64,000 bases of DNA from Blepharisma stoltei (Eukaryota > Ciliophora > Heterotrichea > Heterotrichida > Blepharismidae). The notes beneath the pieces were generated by a model. The model had not been told where the DNA came from and made no database searches. It saw only the letters and a program-made list of their open reading frames with translations. Positions 53,627-64,000 of the stretch are shown one piece after another. The stretch is from positions 496,001 through 560,000 of the forward strand of contig CAJZBQ010000027.1 of NCBI GenBank assembly GCA_914767885.1, written 5' to 3'. The stretch's first letter is position 1; each line of letters starts with the position of its first letter. A program made the position numbers and the translations under genes.

Positions 53627-54955
53627 TTACCAAAATTTTAATTTGATATGGAATTTTAGTAGCAACCACATTACTGAGAGAGCTGTAAACATATAAAGAG
53701 TAATAATAAAATATGCAAGGCATCCAGGTGTGTAAAGTGTGAACATGGATACATTTACAATGCCTGTCATTAAGTTGCTTAACATGAAATAGGGCAATTG
53801 GTTATAATTGATAGCATCAATTATAGCATTTGGGCTACAATTAACAACGCATCTTTCAGCTAAGCAAACAACTGATAAATAAAATAAGTTGTGTGATACT
53901 ACTCAACTTGTATAAGATACATTATTCTAAATAGAAAATACTAATCGTCTTGAAGGATCCACGAAAGCAAACAATATCTGTGTAATTATCATAGAAAATG
54001 CTGTGGCGTATGCTAGATTTCTCATATAATTTTTAGAATCAAGTATCAGCTGTTTCAAACCTAATCCAATTTGATATATACAGAAAAATCCAATACACCC
54101 TAATATGCCTTCTCTATTCATACTAAAAAAGTTATCTCTTGGGCCATTAAATATATAGTCCTCAAGGCCAAATATCAGCAAAATTTGATAAAAAATCATA
54201 ATCACAATAGAAAAAATAACTCGAGTCATCGGACTTCCATCAAGAAATGGAGCAGCCACTACAACAACTCCTAAGCTTAAAAAGAAATTCCAGTGCACGC
54301 CATACTCAGACACATGCTCTTGATAATCTACCATTTTATGAACAATTACCCTCAGAGATCCGATGAGTAGCAGAGGAAGGCAGCTAAACATGGCCGCCTT
54401 AATTTTTTGAAAAAGAGGCTTTAGAGGATCCCTTGCACTTCTAGCAACCAATGCACTAGAAAATAGCACACTTCCAGTTCCAATATCCATCTGTATAGTT
54501 TTTACCAATGAAACTCCAGTTGTCTCAGTTTTCACAAACCTTCTGGGATATATTGGGAAATCTACAGCAAGAATAGAAATACAGGTTGCTACAAGCATTA
54601 GACTTCTATACTCTGTAACAAACTGAAAACGCTTGACTCCATCCTTGATTTCAAATGCAGGTCGAGTATTAGTAAAAGGTGAAGTAAGTTTATGTGAGTT
54701 TATTATGCAAACTAAAGCAAGTATAATAAGTTTGAGTAGGTTAAATTCTGTTGAGGTGACACTACCTATTATTGGGATAACTGTGAAGATAAAGTCATAA
54801 ATAAAATTTTGGCTTTTACAGGAAATATTTCTTAATAAAAGTGCTGCCTAAATAGAGGATACTGGGAGAAACATGCACACTTGGATTATGTCGAGTTGTG
54901 TTGAGCCATTGAATCCAGTAACAAATCATTCCTTGAGCTCTTTGTAGGAAGCCAT
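53627..54955 (-). CDS. PIGW: PIG-W/GWT1 GPI-inositol acyltransferase (432 aa)
   Basis: ATG at 54953-54955, TAA at 53627-53629. Two 15-nt introns (54848-54862; 53927-53941) leave 433 codons. Hallmarks: the N-terminal KEWFVTGFNGS, AVDFPIYPRRFVKTETTGVS, then VDYQEHVSEYGVHWNFFLSL, NREGILGCIGF and the C-terminal NAIIDAINYNQLPYF. At least ten hydrophobic segments are visible. The enzyme acylates the inositol of GPI precursors on the ER membrane. The second intron removes an in-frame TAG; the last ~95 residues are missed if it is ignored. Confidence 0.93.
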
Positions 54956-55670
54956 AATTAGATAAATATAACTATCAATATGAGTATTTGGATGATTTGA
55001 TGCTCATTAATTTTAATGTACAGAGAATATTGAAGAAAATAGCATTTAAATGAATCGGAATTCAGATTTATTAGAAAACTGAAGTGATTTTTAGTAACTT
55101 ACTTGTTATTGGATTGAATTAATTATGTTAAATTTCTTAGGTGCATTTTACCTATAAAATTTTATATATAGACATCCTCATCGGCAAAGGTTCAGAGCAA
55201 TATTTTTATTATTTTCATTTTATTTTCTCTCATTTATTAGATACACAGCAAATTCTCTTCAAAATCTGAAAATAATTTAGCATAATCCAATACTGTTGAG
55301 ACTGTAAATAAAGCTCAAAAGTTGCAAGCTCTAATAAAGATTATAATAATTATTTTGCCTTAATTCCTTTGCACTATTATATCATAATGGACCCTTCTCT
55401 TTTATGCGTCACAAAATATAAATTATAACTAGGTCTGTTATTAAACGATTCTCTATTTAAAATTAGGGTAAAAATCTACCACACTAATCTCAATTTGTCA
55501 AAGCTAAATTTAAAAGCGTAAGTGAAATATATAATTTATTGCTGTAACAGGATTTCAAATTTAAAATCGAAATAAAAGTAATAAATAGTCAGTTAAACAT
55601 ATGCGCTTTTGCGTATAATGCTAGAATAATTCCCGAATATTAATTTATTATCCCATATTATCACTTTAGA
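54956..55670. other. AT-rich spacer, no gene seen
   Basis: A 715-bp stretch between the start of PIG-W and the 3' end of the phosphatase. No supported frame, MITE end or foldback. Confidence 0.5.
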
Positions 55671-57329
55671 CTACTCTCGAAACATTTCGTTTTCTTTATC
55701 AAGCTCTTTTGCCTGCATAAAGGTTTCTATTGCACTTTTGCCTTCTAAAAGTAGCCCTCTCGGGATTTTATTATCATGACAAATTGATTTTAATTTTACA
55801 ATAAGCTCATTTTCGCATCTTAAAGTCTGGAACATTTTCAGCATTCTGCTGACGCTTTTTATTTTATTTTTTAGCTTATTTTTCCTTTCCTCTGCAGCTT
55901 GTTTCATCGCTTCACTTATGATATTCGAGTCTTCTTCTAAATTTTCTATTTCTTTTGGCTTCTTTTTGAGTATGGCTTTTAGGATTTCTAAGGTTTTTTC
56001 TATGACGAAAGGAATGCTCCAAGTAAATAAGTCCATGAATTTTGGCAACAAATAAGGATGGGCTGCATTTTTGAACTGCAAGATATTAAGAACGTTATTG
56101 TCAAGTTTTAATATAGCACCTTTGTTTCTATATACATCACAGTAATTCGGAGCAGAAAAAATTGTTATCACAGATGGAAATTCAGTCTTTCCGTTTCATT
56201 TATGCATTCTAAACCCTTCAAGCTGGACTTCGTGAGCTCTTATTATTGATAGTAGTCCATTTCGTTTTAAAAATATATTCACACTATCAGAACCATAATA
56301 TCAACTGCAGCCTCTAGATGAATTTGGTGCAAAATCATCTTGCATTTTCCCTTCTTCATTATCTATAGGATCGGATCATAAAATATCACAGAACAGTCCG
56401 TGCCTAGGAATCTCCACAAACCTATCAATTCTGCTGATATCATCAACTCTAATTAGCTGAGGAGATATTCCTCCATGAAAAGCTAAATCCCCATCCCTTG
56501 GCTGCCGAGCAAAATCATTAGAAAAGATCCTTGTTTTGGGAAGATAATAGCAAAAAATTTTTTAAAGTAGTTATTTGTAAAAAACTATATTAAAGATATG
56601 GTTAATGATTATAATATGACATTCCAATTAAAAATTTATAAACTAAATTAAATTTTTATTCAATATATAATAAAAGGATTTTTTAAATTTATCTAGAATA
56701 TTATAAATTAACACCACATCAGTAAAAAAATCTTTATCTATGACCAAGGGGAATAAGAATTTCTTATTGACCAAGCAAGCAATTGGCATGCATGAAAAGC
56801 TGTCCATGATTCTATCATACACTTCTATGTCATATTTATACAAGCACTCATCTCTGAATTGGAAAAACGACGTTAAGCTTTTACACTCATGATTACCCCG
56901 TATCATGAGAAACGTTGTAGGGTGTCTAATTTTATGAATATAAAGATAAGTAATAACTTCAATAGAAAATGATCCTCTATCAACGTAATCACCAAGAAAT
57001 AAATACTTTCTATTATCAGGAGGCCCACCAATATCAAGCAATTTCATTAAATCATAGTATTGTCCATGTATGTCTCCAACTATTGTTACGGGATCTTGTA
57101 AGGTTAAGAGGTTTGGCTCTGATCGAAAAAGATTTGTGGTTTGCTCAATTATCTCTATAAATGAAGATTTGTCAAGTTTCCCTTCTTTTGATAAGTGTTC
57201 TCTGAGAACTCTATAGTCAGCATTTGTTAGTTCTCCAGTGGGAAATAAAAGGTCTCGTCGAAGGGGTCGATTAGGAGGTGGTGGGCATTCTGCAACACGA
57301 TCATTCAAGGGATCTGGTAAAATGTCCAT
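55671..57329 (-). CDS. Calcineurin A-like Ser/Thr phosphatase (462 aa)
   Basis: ATG at 57327-57329, TAG or TGA-independent stop at 55671-55673. Removing IES 56484-56753 leaves 463 codons. PPP motifs: GDIHGQ, GDYVDRG, RGNHE, HGGISPQ (reached only after excision) and RAHEVQLEG. After the catalytic core comes the calcineurin-B-binding type helix (PYLLPKFMDLFTWSIPFVIE), then a basic helical region that could bind calmodulin (NKLKNKIKSVSRMLKMFQTL). A calcium/calmodulin-regulated protein phosphatase 2B is the best call. TGA encodes Trp at conserved positions such as ILWSDP. Confidence 0.92.
56484..56753. mobile_element. IES (270 bp) at the phosphatase active site
   Basis: Ends TAAATCCCCATCCCTTGG and the complement of TTATTCCCCTTGGTC are inverted repeats not of family 1 type. 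Excision joins NKKFL to AFHGGISPQ and makes the gene length a multiple of three. Confidence 0.83.
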
Positions 57330-57394
57330 TATGAATATATGAAACCTCTATATTAGCATATTCTGGGAACAGATTATTAGGCATTATATAAGCT

Positions 57395-57584
57395 TATCCC
57401 ACTCTGTAAGTAAGTAAAAAAAACATATATATAAAATTTATTGTAACTTTTTTTAAACTGAAAAGCAAATCAGTAAAATTTATGTCAAAGAATGCAAGCT
57501 TTTAAAATCGAACAGAATAAATTATCTCTTTATAATAACTATCACTTATATATTTTAAAATATTTGCTGGCTCACGGTGAAAGC
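57395..57584. mobile_element. Decayed MITE family 1
   Basis: The left end TTATCCCACTCTGTAAGTAA and right end GGCTCACGGTGAAAGCTAG are worn; the core has the family motif ATAATAACTATCACTTATAT. Intergenic. Confidence 0.5.
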
Positions 57585-57869
57585 TAGACTAAAATAATAT
57601 AAATTGCTAGGAATGATAAAATCCGTGATCTTAAAATTCCATGATCATTAAATTTGGAATTACGGATAATTTAAATGGCCTAGCAACTTCAGATTAAATC
57701 AAGGCTATTAATAAGTATTGCGTAATTCCAGCATTAATAATAAGCTTATGAGTTCCTCCTAATTAAAGAATTTTATCTCCAAAGATAATTTGGTAATTTT
57801 CAATGCTTTTTTTCAAATAATATTTTTAGAATGTGTTGCATTATTTCTTACAGCTTCTTGATACGCCAA

Positions 57870-58078
57870 AATTAATTACTTATGCAGGGTAATTTTATTT
57901 TAAAACATTTATATAAATTTTAATTAATTTTTTAGAAAGCATATTTAATTAAGTTGTGAAATTTTATATTTTAAAATCATACAAATTGTCGAAATTTTTT
58001 GTTCGCTCAAGGAGGGTGGGCTTTTTACTCAAAAAATAGGATTTTTCCATTGGTTTTGTTCACTAGCGGAGGAGGGAG
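57870..58078. mobile_element. Truncated MITE family 1
   Basis: The right half only: AT-rich core, TTCGCTCAAGGAGGGTGGG, then GTTTTGTTCACTAGCGGAGG and GAGGGAGTGAAG. The terminal TA is mutated to TGA-type sequence. The rest of 57330-58373 has no supported gene. Confidence 0.6.
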
Positions 58079-58373
58079 TGAAGCCTTATTAGAGAAAAAA
58101 AAGAAATATAAGCAGTTGATCGTAATTTAAAGGGGATAAAAATCCTTTAACGATATTTATTATATAGCTTTCTAAAATAATATTGCTAGACCTTAGAAAT
58201 TTATAAAAATTATAAAATTTGATTTGATAATTTAAGGCGATTTTTGAAATTAACTTATCTCTCATTTCATAATACCAGCTCATGCGAAAATGCTTTTTCC
58301 AACTATCTCAAAAGTGAAAAATTTGAAAATTTGAAATAAAAAATGTTTTTTAGGTCTATGCTTATAAATCAAT

Positions 58374-59510
58374 ATGGGTGCGTGCAATTGTATGGGTCCT
58401 AAAAAAGAGGAAGGAGGAGTTTTAATAGAAGAAAGAAACGATGCACTTCTCAAACATCAAACTCAGCAAGAAAATGCAAACGTAGAACCTGTAGTGCTTC
58501 CATCTCCTCCTATAATAACAGTAATTGAGCCTGCTATCACTAAGCCAGCTCTTAATCCTCTTCAAGCGCAATCAGCAGTAAGAGGATATTTATCAAGAAA
58601 ACTATTTGTGAAAGAATCCAGAAATAAAACTTCAGAAGCAGCTCAAGCCTCAATGAATTATCCAGAATTAAATGAAGTTCCCGCAAACCTCTTAAGTAGT
58701 CAGGCAAAAGAAGTCTATGAAAGAGCAGGTCCTTATGCATTTGATGCTGCTCAGCTACCTGGGGTTACTTGGAGAGGGCCAACAAAACTTCCAGATGGCA
58801 GTGTATATGTCGGAGAATGGAACGATAGAGGTCAACCTCAAGGAAAAGGCACGATGTATCACACAGATGGAGGTATTAGTGAAGGCAGCTGAAAAGCTGG
58901 AAAACTCCATGGGAAAGGTAGAAAAATCAATCCAGCTGGAGATATGTACTTAGGAGACTGGGTTGAAGGGAAAATGAATGGCAAAGGCCTCATGGAATAC
59001 TGTGTAAGTAAAAATATCTACGAAGGAGAATGGATTAATGACAAACAGGAAGGCTTTGGCTCTGAAAAATGGCCAGATGGGTCAAAGTTCGAAGGAAACT
59101 ACAAAGATAACCTCAAAAATGGACAAGGAAAATTTGTATGGGCTGATGGGAGTCACTATGAAGGCGGGTTCGTTAATAATGAAATTGAAGGGACAGGAAA
59201 ATATGTGTGGACTAATGGAAGAGAATATGAAGGGGAATGGAAATCCAATAAAATGCATGGAAAAGGAAAGTTTAAATGGGATGATGGAAGATATTATGAA
59301 GGAGATTATGTAATGGACCAAAAAGAAGGATATGGCATTTTTGGATGGCCTAATGGAAAGAGATATGAAGGACATTGGCTGAATGGGAAGCAGCATGGAG
59401 AAGGAACACTTTATAATGAGCAAGGAAAAGCGAGAAAAGGGGTCTGGGAAAATGGAAAACTAGCAGATAAAGGAAAGAAAAAGGGGGAAAAACCGACTGA
59501 AGTTGCTTAA
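58374..59510 (+). CDS. MORN-repeat protein with IQ-like motif and lipidated N-terminus (378 aa)
   Basis: ATG at 58374, TAA at 59508-59510, TGA as Trp once (SEGSWKAG). MGACNCMG suggests myristoylation plus palmitoylation. An IQ-like segment (LQAQSAVRGYLSRK) lies near residue 65. From about residue 135 there are at least eight MORN repeats of the form YxGxWxxGxxxGxG (EYEGEWKSNKMHGKGKFKWD and relatives). MORN arrays lie at membranes and cytoskeleton in protists. A cortical or ciliary scaffold is inferred. Confidence 0.88.
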
Positions 59511-59730
59511 ATTCAATTAATAGAATAAATAATTAGAATAATCAAACATAAATTGTAAATTATTTAATTTAAAAAGTGATGGTTTCTATTTCACCTTAAA
59601 CACACAATAATGCTCCCCAAATAAGTCTGCATTTAAAATCTAAGCATAATCTTTGCATAAGCTTTTAAAAAAATTCTCCCGTTTAATTCAAAGCTAGATA
59701 TTTTTCATTCCTAATAAAACTTTAAGGAAA

Positions 59731-61869
59731 ATGTCAGAGGAAGATCAAAAAGCAAGAATTAAAAATAGTTTTCTTCGAGCTCATACTCAAGCAGTAAAAG
59801 GCTGTGGAAGAAAATTTTGCCTTAATCCACATTGTGCTTCGTTCTCAGAATATAAAAGTTTAGACCCAAATCAAGCTGCTGCCAAAATAATAAGTTTATT
59901 GCAAAGCGCTCCTAATGGTGATATAGAAGCTTCTTCTAAATTTATATTATGCCCAGAAATATCCCCTAAAACTTCAATTGAAAATGTGAAGGCTGCAAGC
60001 TCAGATGATATCAGAAATTTGTTCCAAGATCTGAAGATTTTTGGGCTTAATTTTGTTTCTAATGGACTTTTGGCTTCTAAAAGTGCCTCAATAGACTGGG
60101 ATGAATTAAATAATTTTTTTGGTTTTATATCAAATCTCGTTCAGCAAGGAATTTTAGCTGCTGATTGGCTTTATCAAGCAATTAAACATTATCCTCAAGA
60201 TTCATACAGTAATCTCTATATTCCTAGGATTACTTTGATGCTGCTCTTTATGCCAGAGCTCTCGGAAATCGAAAATTACAACATTTTGGTAGAGCTAGCT
60301 AAATTACTATGCTCTTCTGAAGAATTCCTAACCCAATTTTCTTACTATATAGATGAGCTTAATCAAGAAAAACTCCAAAGTTTATTATGAAATGTCAAAC
60401 AATTTTTATTAATAAAAATTTTGGATGGCTATAAAGGAAATAAAAGTCAAATTTTATATGTGATTAGGCTAACGGAGGCCCTCTACAACTCTAATGAAAG
60501 GGTAAAAAGAGTAAATTATAGTGAATTTTATAATGATGCTGTTAATATAGAAGAAAAAAATGAAGAAAACGAGCAGGAGTTTGAAGAGTGGAAAGAAGAG
60601 GAAGGAAAAATCGACATTAAGGAAGAGTATGAAATATTTCTTAATTTGATTGAGCAAGGATATGATAAAAATGATCCTAATCTATTTTCATTTGCGTTTT
60701 ATCCGTGGGTTTTAGATGCAAATACAAAATCAACGTTTTTGCAGTATGAAAATAAGTATAAAATGCTTAGAGAAATACATGACCCAATAAATCTATTTCT
60801 GATAGGCATTTATTCAATACTTGATGTAAGAAGAGAAAATCTCATCGAAGACACTCTTAATCAGCTGCTAAGTGGAGCAATAAATCTCCGAAAGCCAATA
60901 AAGGTAAGATTTTTAGGTGAGGAGGGGATAGATGCAGGTGGAGTTAAAAAAGAATTTTTCCAGCTGATTGTTAAAAAGCTTTTTGACCCAAGTTTCAGCA
61001 TGTTTAACCTTTATGAGCCTCAAAGAATTTATTGGTTTAACCCTGATACATTAGAGCATAAACTTAATTTTGAGCTGATTGGGGTCATCTTAGGTTTAGC
61101 GATATATAATGGCGTTATCCTTGATATTCAAATGCCATTAGCTGTTTATAAAAAATTATTAGGAATTCCGACAACAATTGATGATTTAAAAGAACTTGAT
61201 CCAGAACTTGTAAAGCAGTTTGAATTAATGCTAAAAACTGAAGAAAACGTTGAAGAGATTTATTGCCGCAACTTTACATTAGAAACCAAAATGTTCGATC
61301 AAGTAATTGTGCATGAACTCAAAGAAAATGGATCAAAGATCACTGTCACCAACGAAAATCGACAAGAGTTCGTGGATTTATATGTAGACTGATGGCTTAA
61401 CAAAGGAATTTCAGAAATATTTGAAGCATTTAAATTAGGGTTCTTAAAAGTTTGTGAAGGTGATGTTATACATTGGTTTAAGCCAAAAGAGCTTGAATTA
61501 TTGATTTGTGGCAATCCTATTCTTGATTTCTACGAGCTTGAAAAAATCGCGAAATATGAAGGTTTTACTAGAAATTCAAAAACTGTATATTTTATGTAGA
61601 TTGCCATGTTTTGGGAAATTGTCCACTCTTTCACTGAAGACGAAAAACGAAAATTTTTAAAATTCGTAACAGGATCCGATAGAGCCCCTATCAATGGGCT
61701 TGGAACAATAGAATTTGTGATTGCGAAAAACGGAGAAGACTCAGACAGGCTGATGACGGCACACACATGTTTTAATCATTTACTATTGCCTGAATATACT
61801 AATAAAGAAACAATGAAAAAGCTAGTCTTACTTGCTATTGAGAATTCAGAAGGATTTGGTCTTAGATAA
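59731..61869 (+). CDS. UBE3A: UBE3A-like HECT ubiquitin ligase (707 aa)
   Basis: ATG at 59731, TAA at 61867-61869. A 15-nt intron (61585-61599, GTATATTTTATGTAG) gives 708 codons. The N-terminal zinc finger ([19 protein letters not shown]) matches the AZUL domain that is particular to UBE3A/E6AP and binds the proteasome subunit Rpn10. The HECT domain starts near residue 370 ([19 protein letters not shown]) and the catalytic Cys lies near residue 673 ([15 protein letters not shown]). The spacer is acidic ([18 protein letters not shown]). The protein ligates ubiquitin to substrates. Confidence 0.92.
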
Positions 61870-61891
61870 AAATTAATCAAAAGATTTAAGA

Positions 61892-62584
61892 TTAAATAGG
61901 TCTTGATAGAAAATATCTCAAAGGACAATAGTCTGTCGGCGCAGGTGTTTCTGTTTTTTTCGCAAAATCCATTCGTTTGCCTCCTTTCGGAATGACCGCA
62001 CATGGAGATTTACTTCTAACTTTTTGTTCATTATAATCATAATACCCAGGACCTGGGCTGGAAACCTTTGATTCCGTTAACTTCCTCTTTTCTTTGCTAA
62101 AAGTCCCAGGACTATTTATGTGGCTAAATTCAGAGTTATATTTCTGCGTATTTTGGCTGATGGATCGGCTTTGGATTATATTTAAGTTTGAGAAGCTTTT
62201 ATTTAATGGAATGAACTTTGACCTTGACCAATGATTATCATCATATAAATCAGCAGATCGAAAAATTGGTAACGGGGACCCTGGAGATTTTTTTTCAGGA
62301 GTTTTCGGCTCTGTTGAATTTTGAGTTTTTAAATCTGGACTTGGCTGGGTTGATTCATCTCGAATTATCCCGCTAGAGGAGGTTCAGATAATATCGACAG
62401 CATTATTAATAATGATTTTCAAGTCCTCTTTGAAATTGGGGTTCTGATTAAGAGATGAAGAGCTGATGTCTTCAAGTAATAGATTGAGTCTGCTTAAAAA
62501 ACCTAATTTTTCTAGCCCAATAACGCTATCCTGGACATTTTGGTAAGTGCTTATTTTCTCTTTTATCTTTGATCGATATGACAT
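61892..62584 (-). CDS. SHIPPO/STPGR-like protein (230 aa)
   Basis: ATG at 62582-62584, TAA at 61892-61894, TGA as Trp twice. The N-terminal ~70 residues are helical. The C-terminal two thirds are Ser/Pro/Lys-rich with SHIPPO-type repeats (SSPGPGYYDYNEQKVRSKSP and APTDYCPLRYF). Proteins with such repeats lie in axonemes and on microtubules. Convergent with the HECT ligase, with 22 bp between stop codons. Confidence 0.68.
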
Positions 62585-62706
62585 TTATTAAATAACTCTA
62601 CTGATTTAATTTGATTTGGTGAATAACAATTTTATTGAAAATTGAGCCAAAATTATTTCTTTATACCCAAATCGAAACAAATAATTTAAATAATAAATAA
62701 AATTTT

Positions 62707-63015
62707 TACTCTCCCTTTGTTAAATGAGCAAAAAAATTCGCTTGCCCACTAAGAGGGGCTTGAAATTTTTCTAATGAAAGCTATACAGCGCCCTTTGGGG
62801 TTAAAATCAAAGGAACTAAGAAGTCAAATTGAAAAGTAAAATTTTTTTAGAATGAAGACTGTTTAGAATTCTACAGAAATTATAGAGATTTAATTATAAT
62901 AATTATCCTTATTTATTAAAATATTTTTTGAGCAAAATTTTATCTCTAATAGTGAGTGGTTATTTTCCCAAGCAAGGGATTTTTCCAATGATTTTGCTCG
63001 CTTATGTGAGAGAGT
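62707..63015. mobile_element. Decayed MITE family 1 upstream of the RCC1-like gene
   Basis: 309 bp; the left end TTTACTCTCCCTTTGTTAAA and right end TTTGCTCGCTTATGTGAGAGAGTTAG are worn. The core has the GATTTAATTATAATAATTAT motif. Confidence 0.6.
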
Positions 63016-63184
63016 TAGTAATCAATTTTTTTTAAAATACTAAAAACTCTTAAAAATTGTCATACACTTGCTTTATAAATATTTAAAAAATGCCAAATAA
63101 TTAAGCCTTTTCCAATTTTTAATGTCGAAAAATGTAAAGATTTTATTTTAAATTTTTGAATTATTATTTAAAAAAACGTTAAAC

Positions 63185-64000
63185 ATGGAAGGATATACTG
63201 AAATTTTCGCTTGGGGAGCAGACCACTTCGGCCAATTAGGACTTGGAGGTAAATTAAGTGGCAAGACATATACACTTCCACGATTTTGTAGTTTCAATGT
63301 TATAATCAAAGATATCTCATGTGGCGAAGAACATAGTGCTTTTATTTCTTCTTCAGGGCATGTTTACTGTATGGGCAGCAACAGTGATGGCAGGCTAGGA
63401 ATTGGCGACAAATCAATAAGGTTAAGTTCTTCTCCTTGCTTAGTCGAAAGGTTATCAAATTATAAAGCATCTCGAATCTCCTGCGGGTGGGGTCACACTA
63501 TTGCAGTAACTGAACAAGGCTTCGCTTTTTCATGGGGTGTTGGAGAATTTGGAGCACTCGGAAATGGAAGTAATGATACTCAATGAACCCCTGTAAGAAT
63601 GGAAGTTCCTGAAAACTTGAAAATAAGGCAAGCTAGCTGTGGGTCAAGGCATACTGCACTGATTGCTGAAGAAGGATACAGGAAAATTTTACTCACATGT
63701 GGAGCTGGAGAAGCAGGACAATTAGGAACTGGCAGAAGAGAAAAAGAATTAGCTCCTGTGTATAGCCTGAGAACCTTTATGGCTTGGGCTTCCGATCTTT
63801 TTCGGCGGGAAAGAGGGGAGCTAGTTTCACTAACTAATGTTGGCTTTGTCAACTCTCCAAATGGAAGAAACCACGCAGAAAGTGGTTGTGTCACTTGTTG
63901 AGTTGGCCAGACCAACATTAGTTGGTGAAACCAACCCCCTCTTTCCCTTCGGGAAAAATCGGGGAGCCCAGCCATAAAGATGCTCAGGCGATATATTCAT
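63185..64000 (+). CDS. RCC1-repeat protein, C-terminus beyond window
   Basis: ATG at 63185. RCC1 blades are visible: WGADHFGQLGLG, CGEEHSAFISSSGHVYCMGS, CGWGHTIAVTEQGFAFSWGV and CGSRHTALIAEEG, with GAGEAGQLGTG starting another. The fold is a seven-bladed propeller; members act as Ran exchange factors or as cytoplasmic scaffolds. The sequence from the start methionine goes straight into the first blade. An IES (63779-63974) interrupts it. TGA is Trp in NDTQWTPVRM. Role not assignable from this part. Confidence 0.85.
63779..63974. mobile_element. Foldback IES (196 bp) in the RCC1-like gene
   Basis: A near-perfect palindrome: GGCTTGGGCTTCCGATCTTT at the left matches the complement at the right, with ACTAACTAATGTTGG and CCAACATTAGTTGGT further in. 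Joining TA 63779 to TA 63975 gives SLRTFKDAQAIYS in frame. Confidence 0.85.

Noticed and set aside
1-64000. TAA/TAG read as Gln, as in Paramecium or Tetrahymena
   Set aside because: TAA and TAG stand at the ends of recognisable proteins (EF-Tu, PIG-W, copine, HECT ligase) and only TGA occurs inside conserved motifs as Trp.

Overview
This window reads as germline (micronuclear) DNA of a heterotrich ciliate close to Blepharisma. Three observations made directly in the sequence support this. First, TGA must be read as tryptophan: it falls inside conserved motifs of many genes, for example between the DHHC signature and the NNCIGR motif of a palmitoyltransferase near 17577, while TAA and TAG end every gene at the expected place. 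Second, introns are 15 nt, occasionally 16 nt, GT...AG, and about fifteen of them restore frame exactly. Third, genes are interrupted by TA-bounded insertions that must be removed for the protein to be read. After removing the inferred insertions and introns, most gene lengths become exact multiples of three: a 1492-residue tiny-macrocyst-type protein, a 979-residue kinesin, a 695-residue K+ channel, a 648-residue TPR/IQ protein and a 462-residue calcineurin-type phosphatase. Such insertions are internally eliminated sequences (IESs). 15-16 nt introns, UGA=Trp and IESs derived from a Pogo-type MITE are known from Blepharisma, so the family-level picture is not new. The individual insertions, nesting and gene models here are my reading.

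Layout. 1-11.5 kb (minus strand): an ankyrin-PH-pseudokinase gene, an ankyrin gene and a giant membrane PAS protein carrying three IESs, one of them 3.1 kb with nested palindromes and a ~169-bp repeat array. 11.5-15.1 kb: no intact gene; MITE copies, a GC-rich retroposon with a 14-bp target duplication and non-LTR reverse transcriptase remains. 15.1-25 kb: a small protein, a SUN-domain protein, a DHHC palmitoyltransferase, a kinesin, a SANT/Myb protein, a cAMP-receptor-like 7TM protein and an unknown protein. 25.5-28.4 kb: an unknown gene hosting a 1.84-kb IES with a decayed Pogo/Tigger-type transposase, evidently the larger relative of the window's commonest MITE. 28.5-36.2 kb: a cyclic-nucleotide-binding K+ channel, a TROVE/vWA Ro60-TEP1-like protein and a copine with four IESs. 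36.5-46.2 kb: mitochondrial EF-Tu, an unknown membrane protein, an ARM-like protein, a nitrilase-family amidohydrolase, a TPR/IQ protein with a nested IES, a small protein and proline dehydrogenase. 46.2-50 kb: gene-poor, with a short C2H2 zinc-finger gene and a vWA-like gene. 50.2-64 kb: a RING E3, a coiled-coil protein, three small genes, PIG-W, a calcineurin-like phosphatase, a MORN-repeat protein, a UBE3A-like HECT ligase, a SHIPPO-like protein and an RCC1-like protein running off the end.

The genes form no single pathway. They are housekeeping, signalling and cilium/cytoskeleton genes packed with short spacers. The most interesting content is the IES layer: about 17 full, truncated or decayed copies of one MITE family, a second family with GGATCC ends, a third with TTAAATTGGAACAAAA ends, GC-rich foldback insertions, and several elements inserted inside others.
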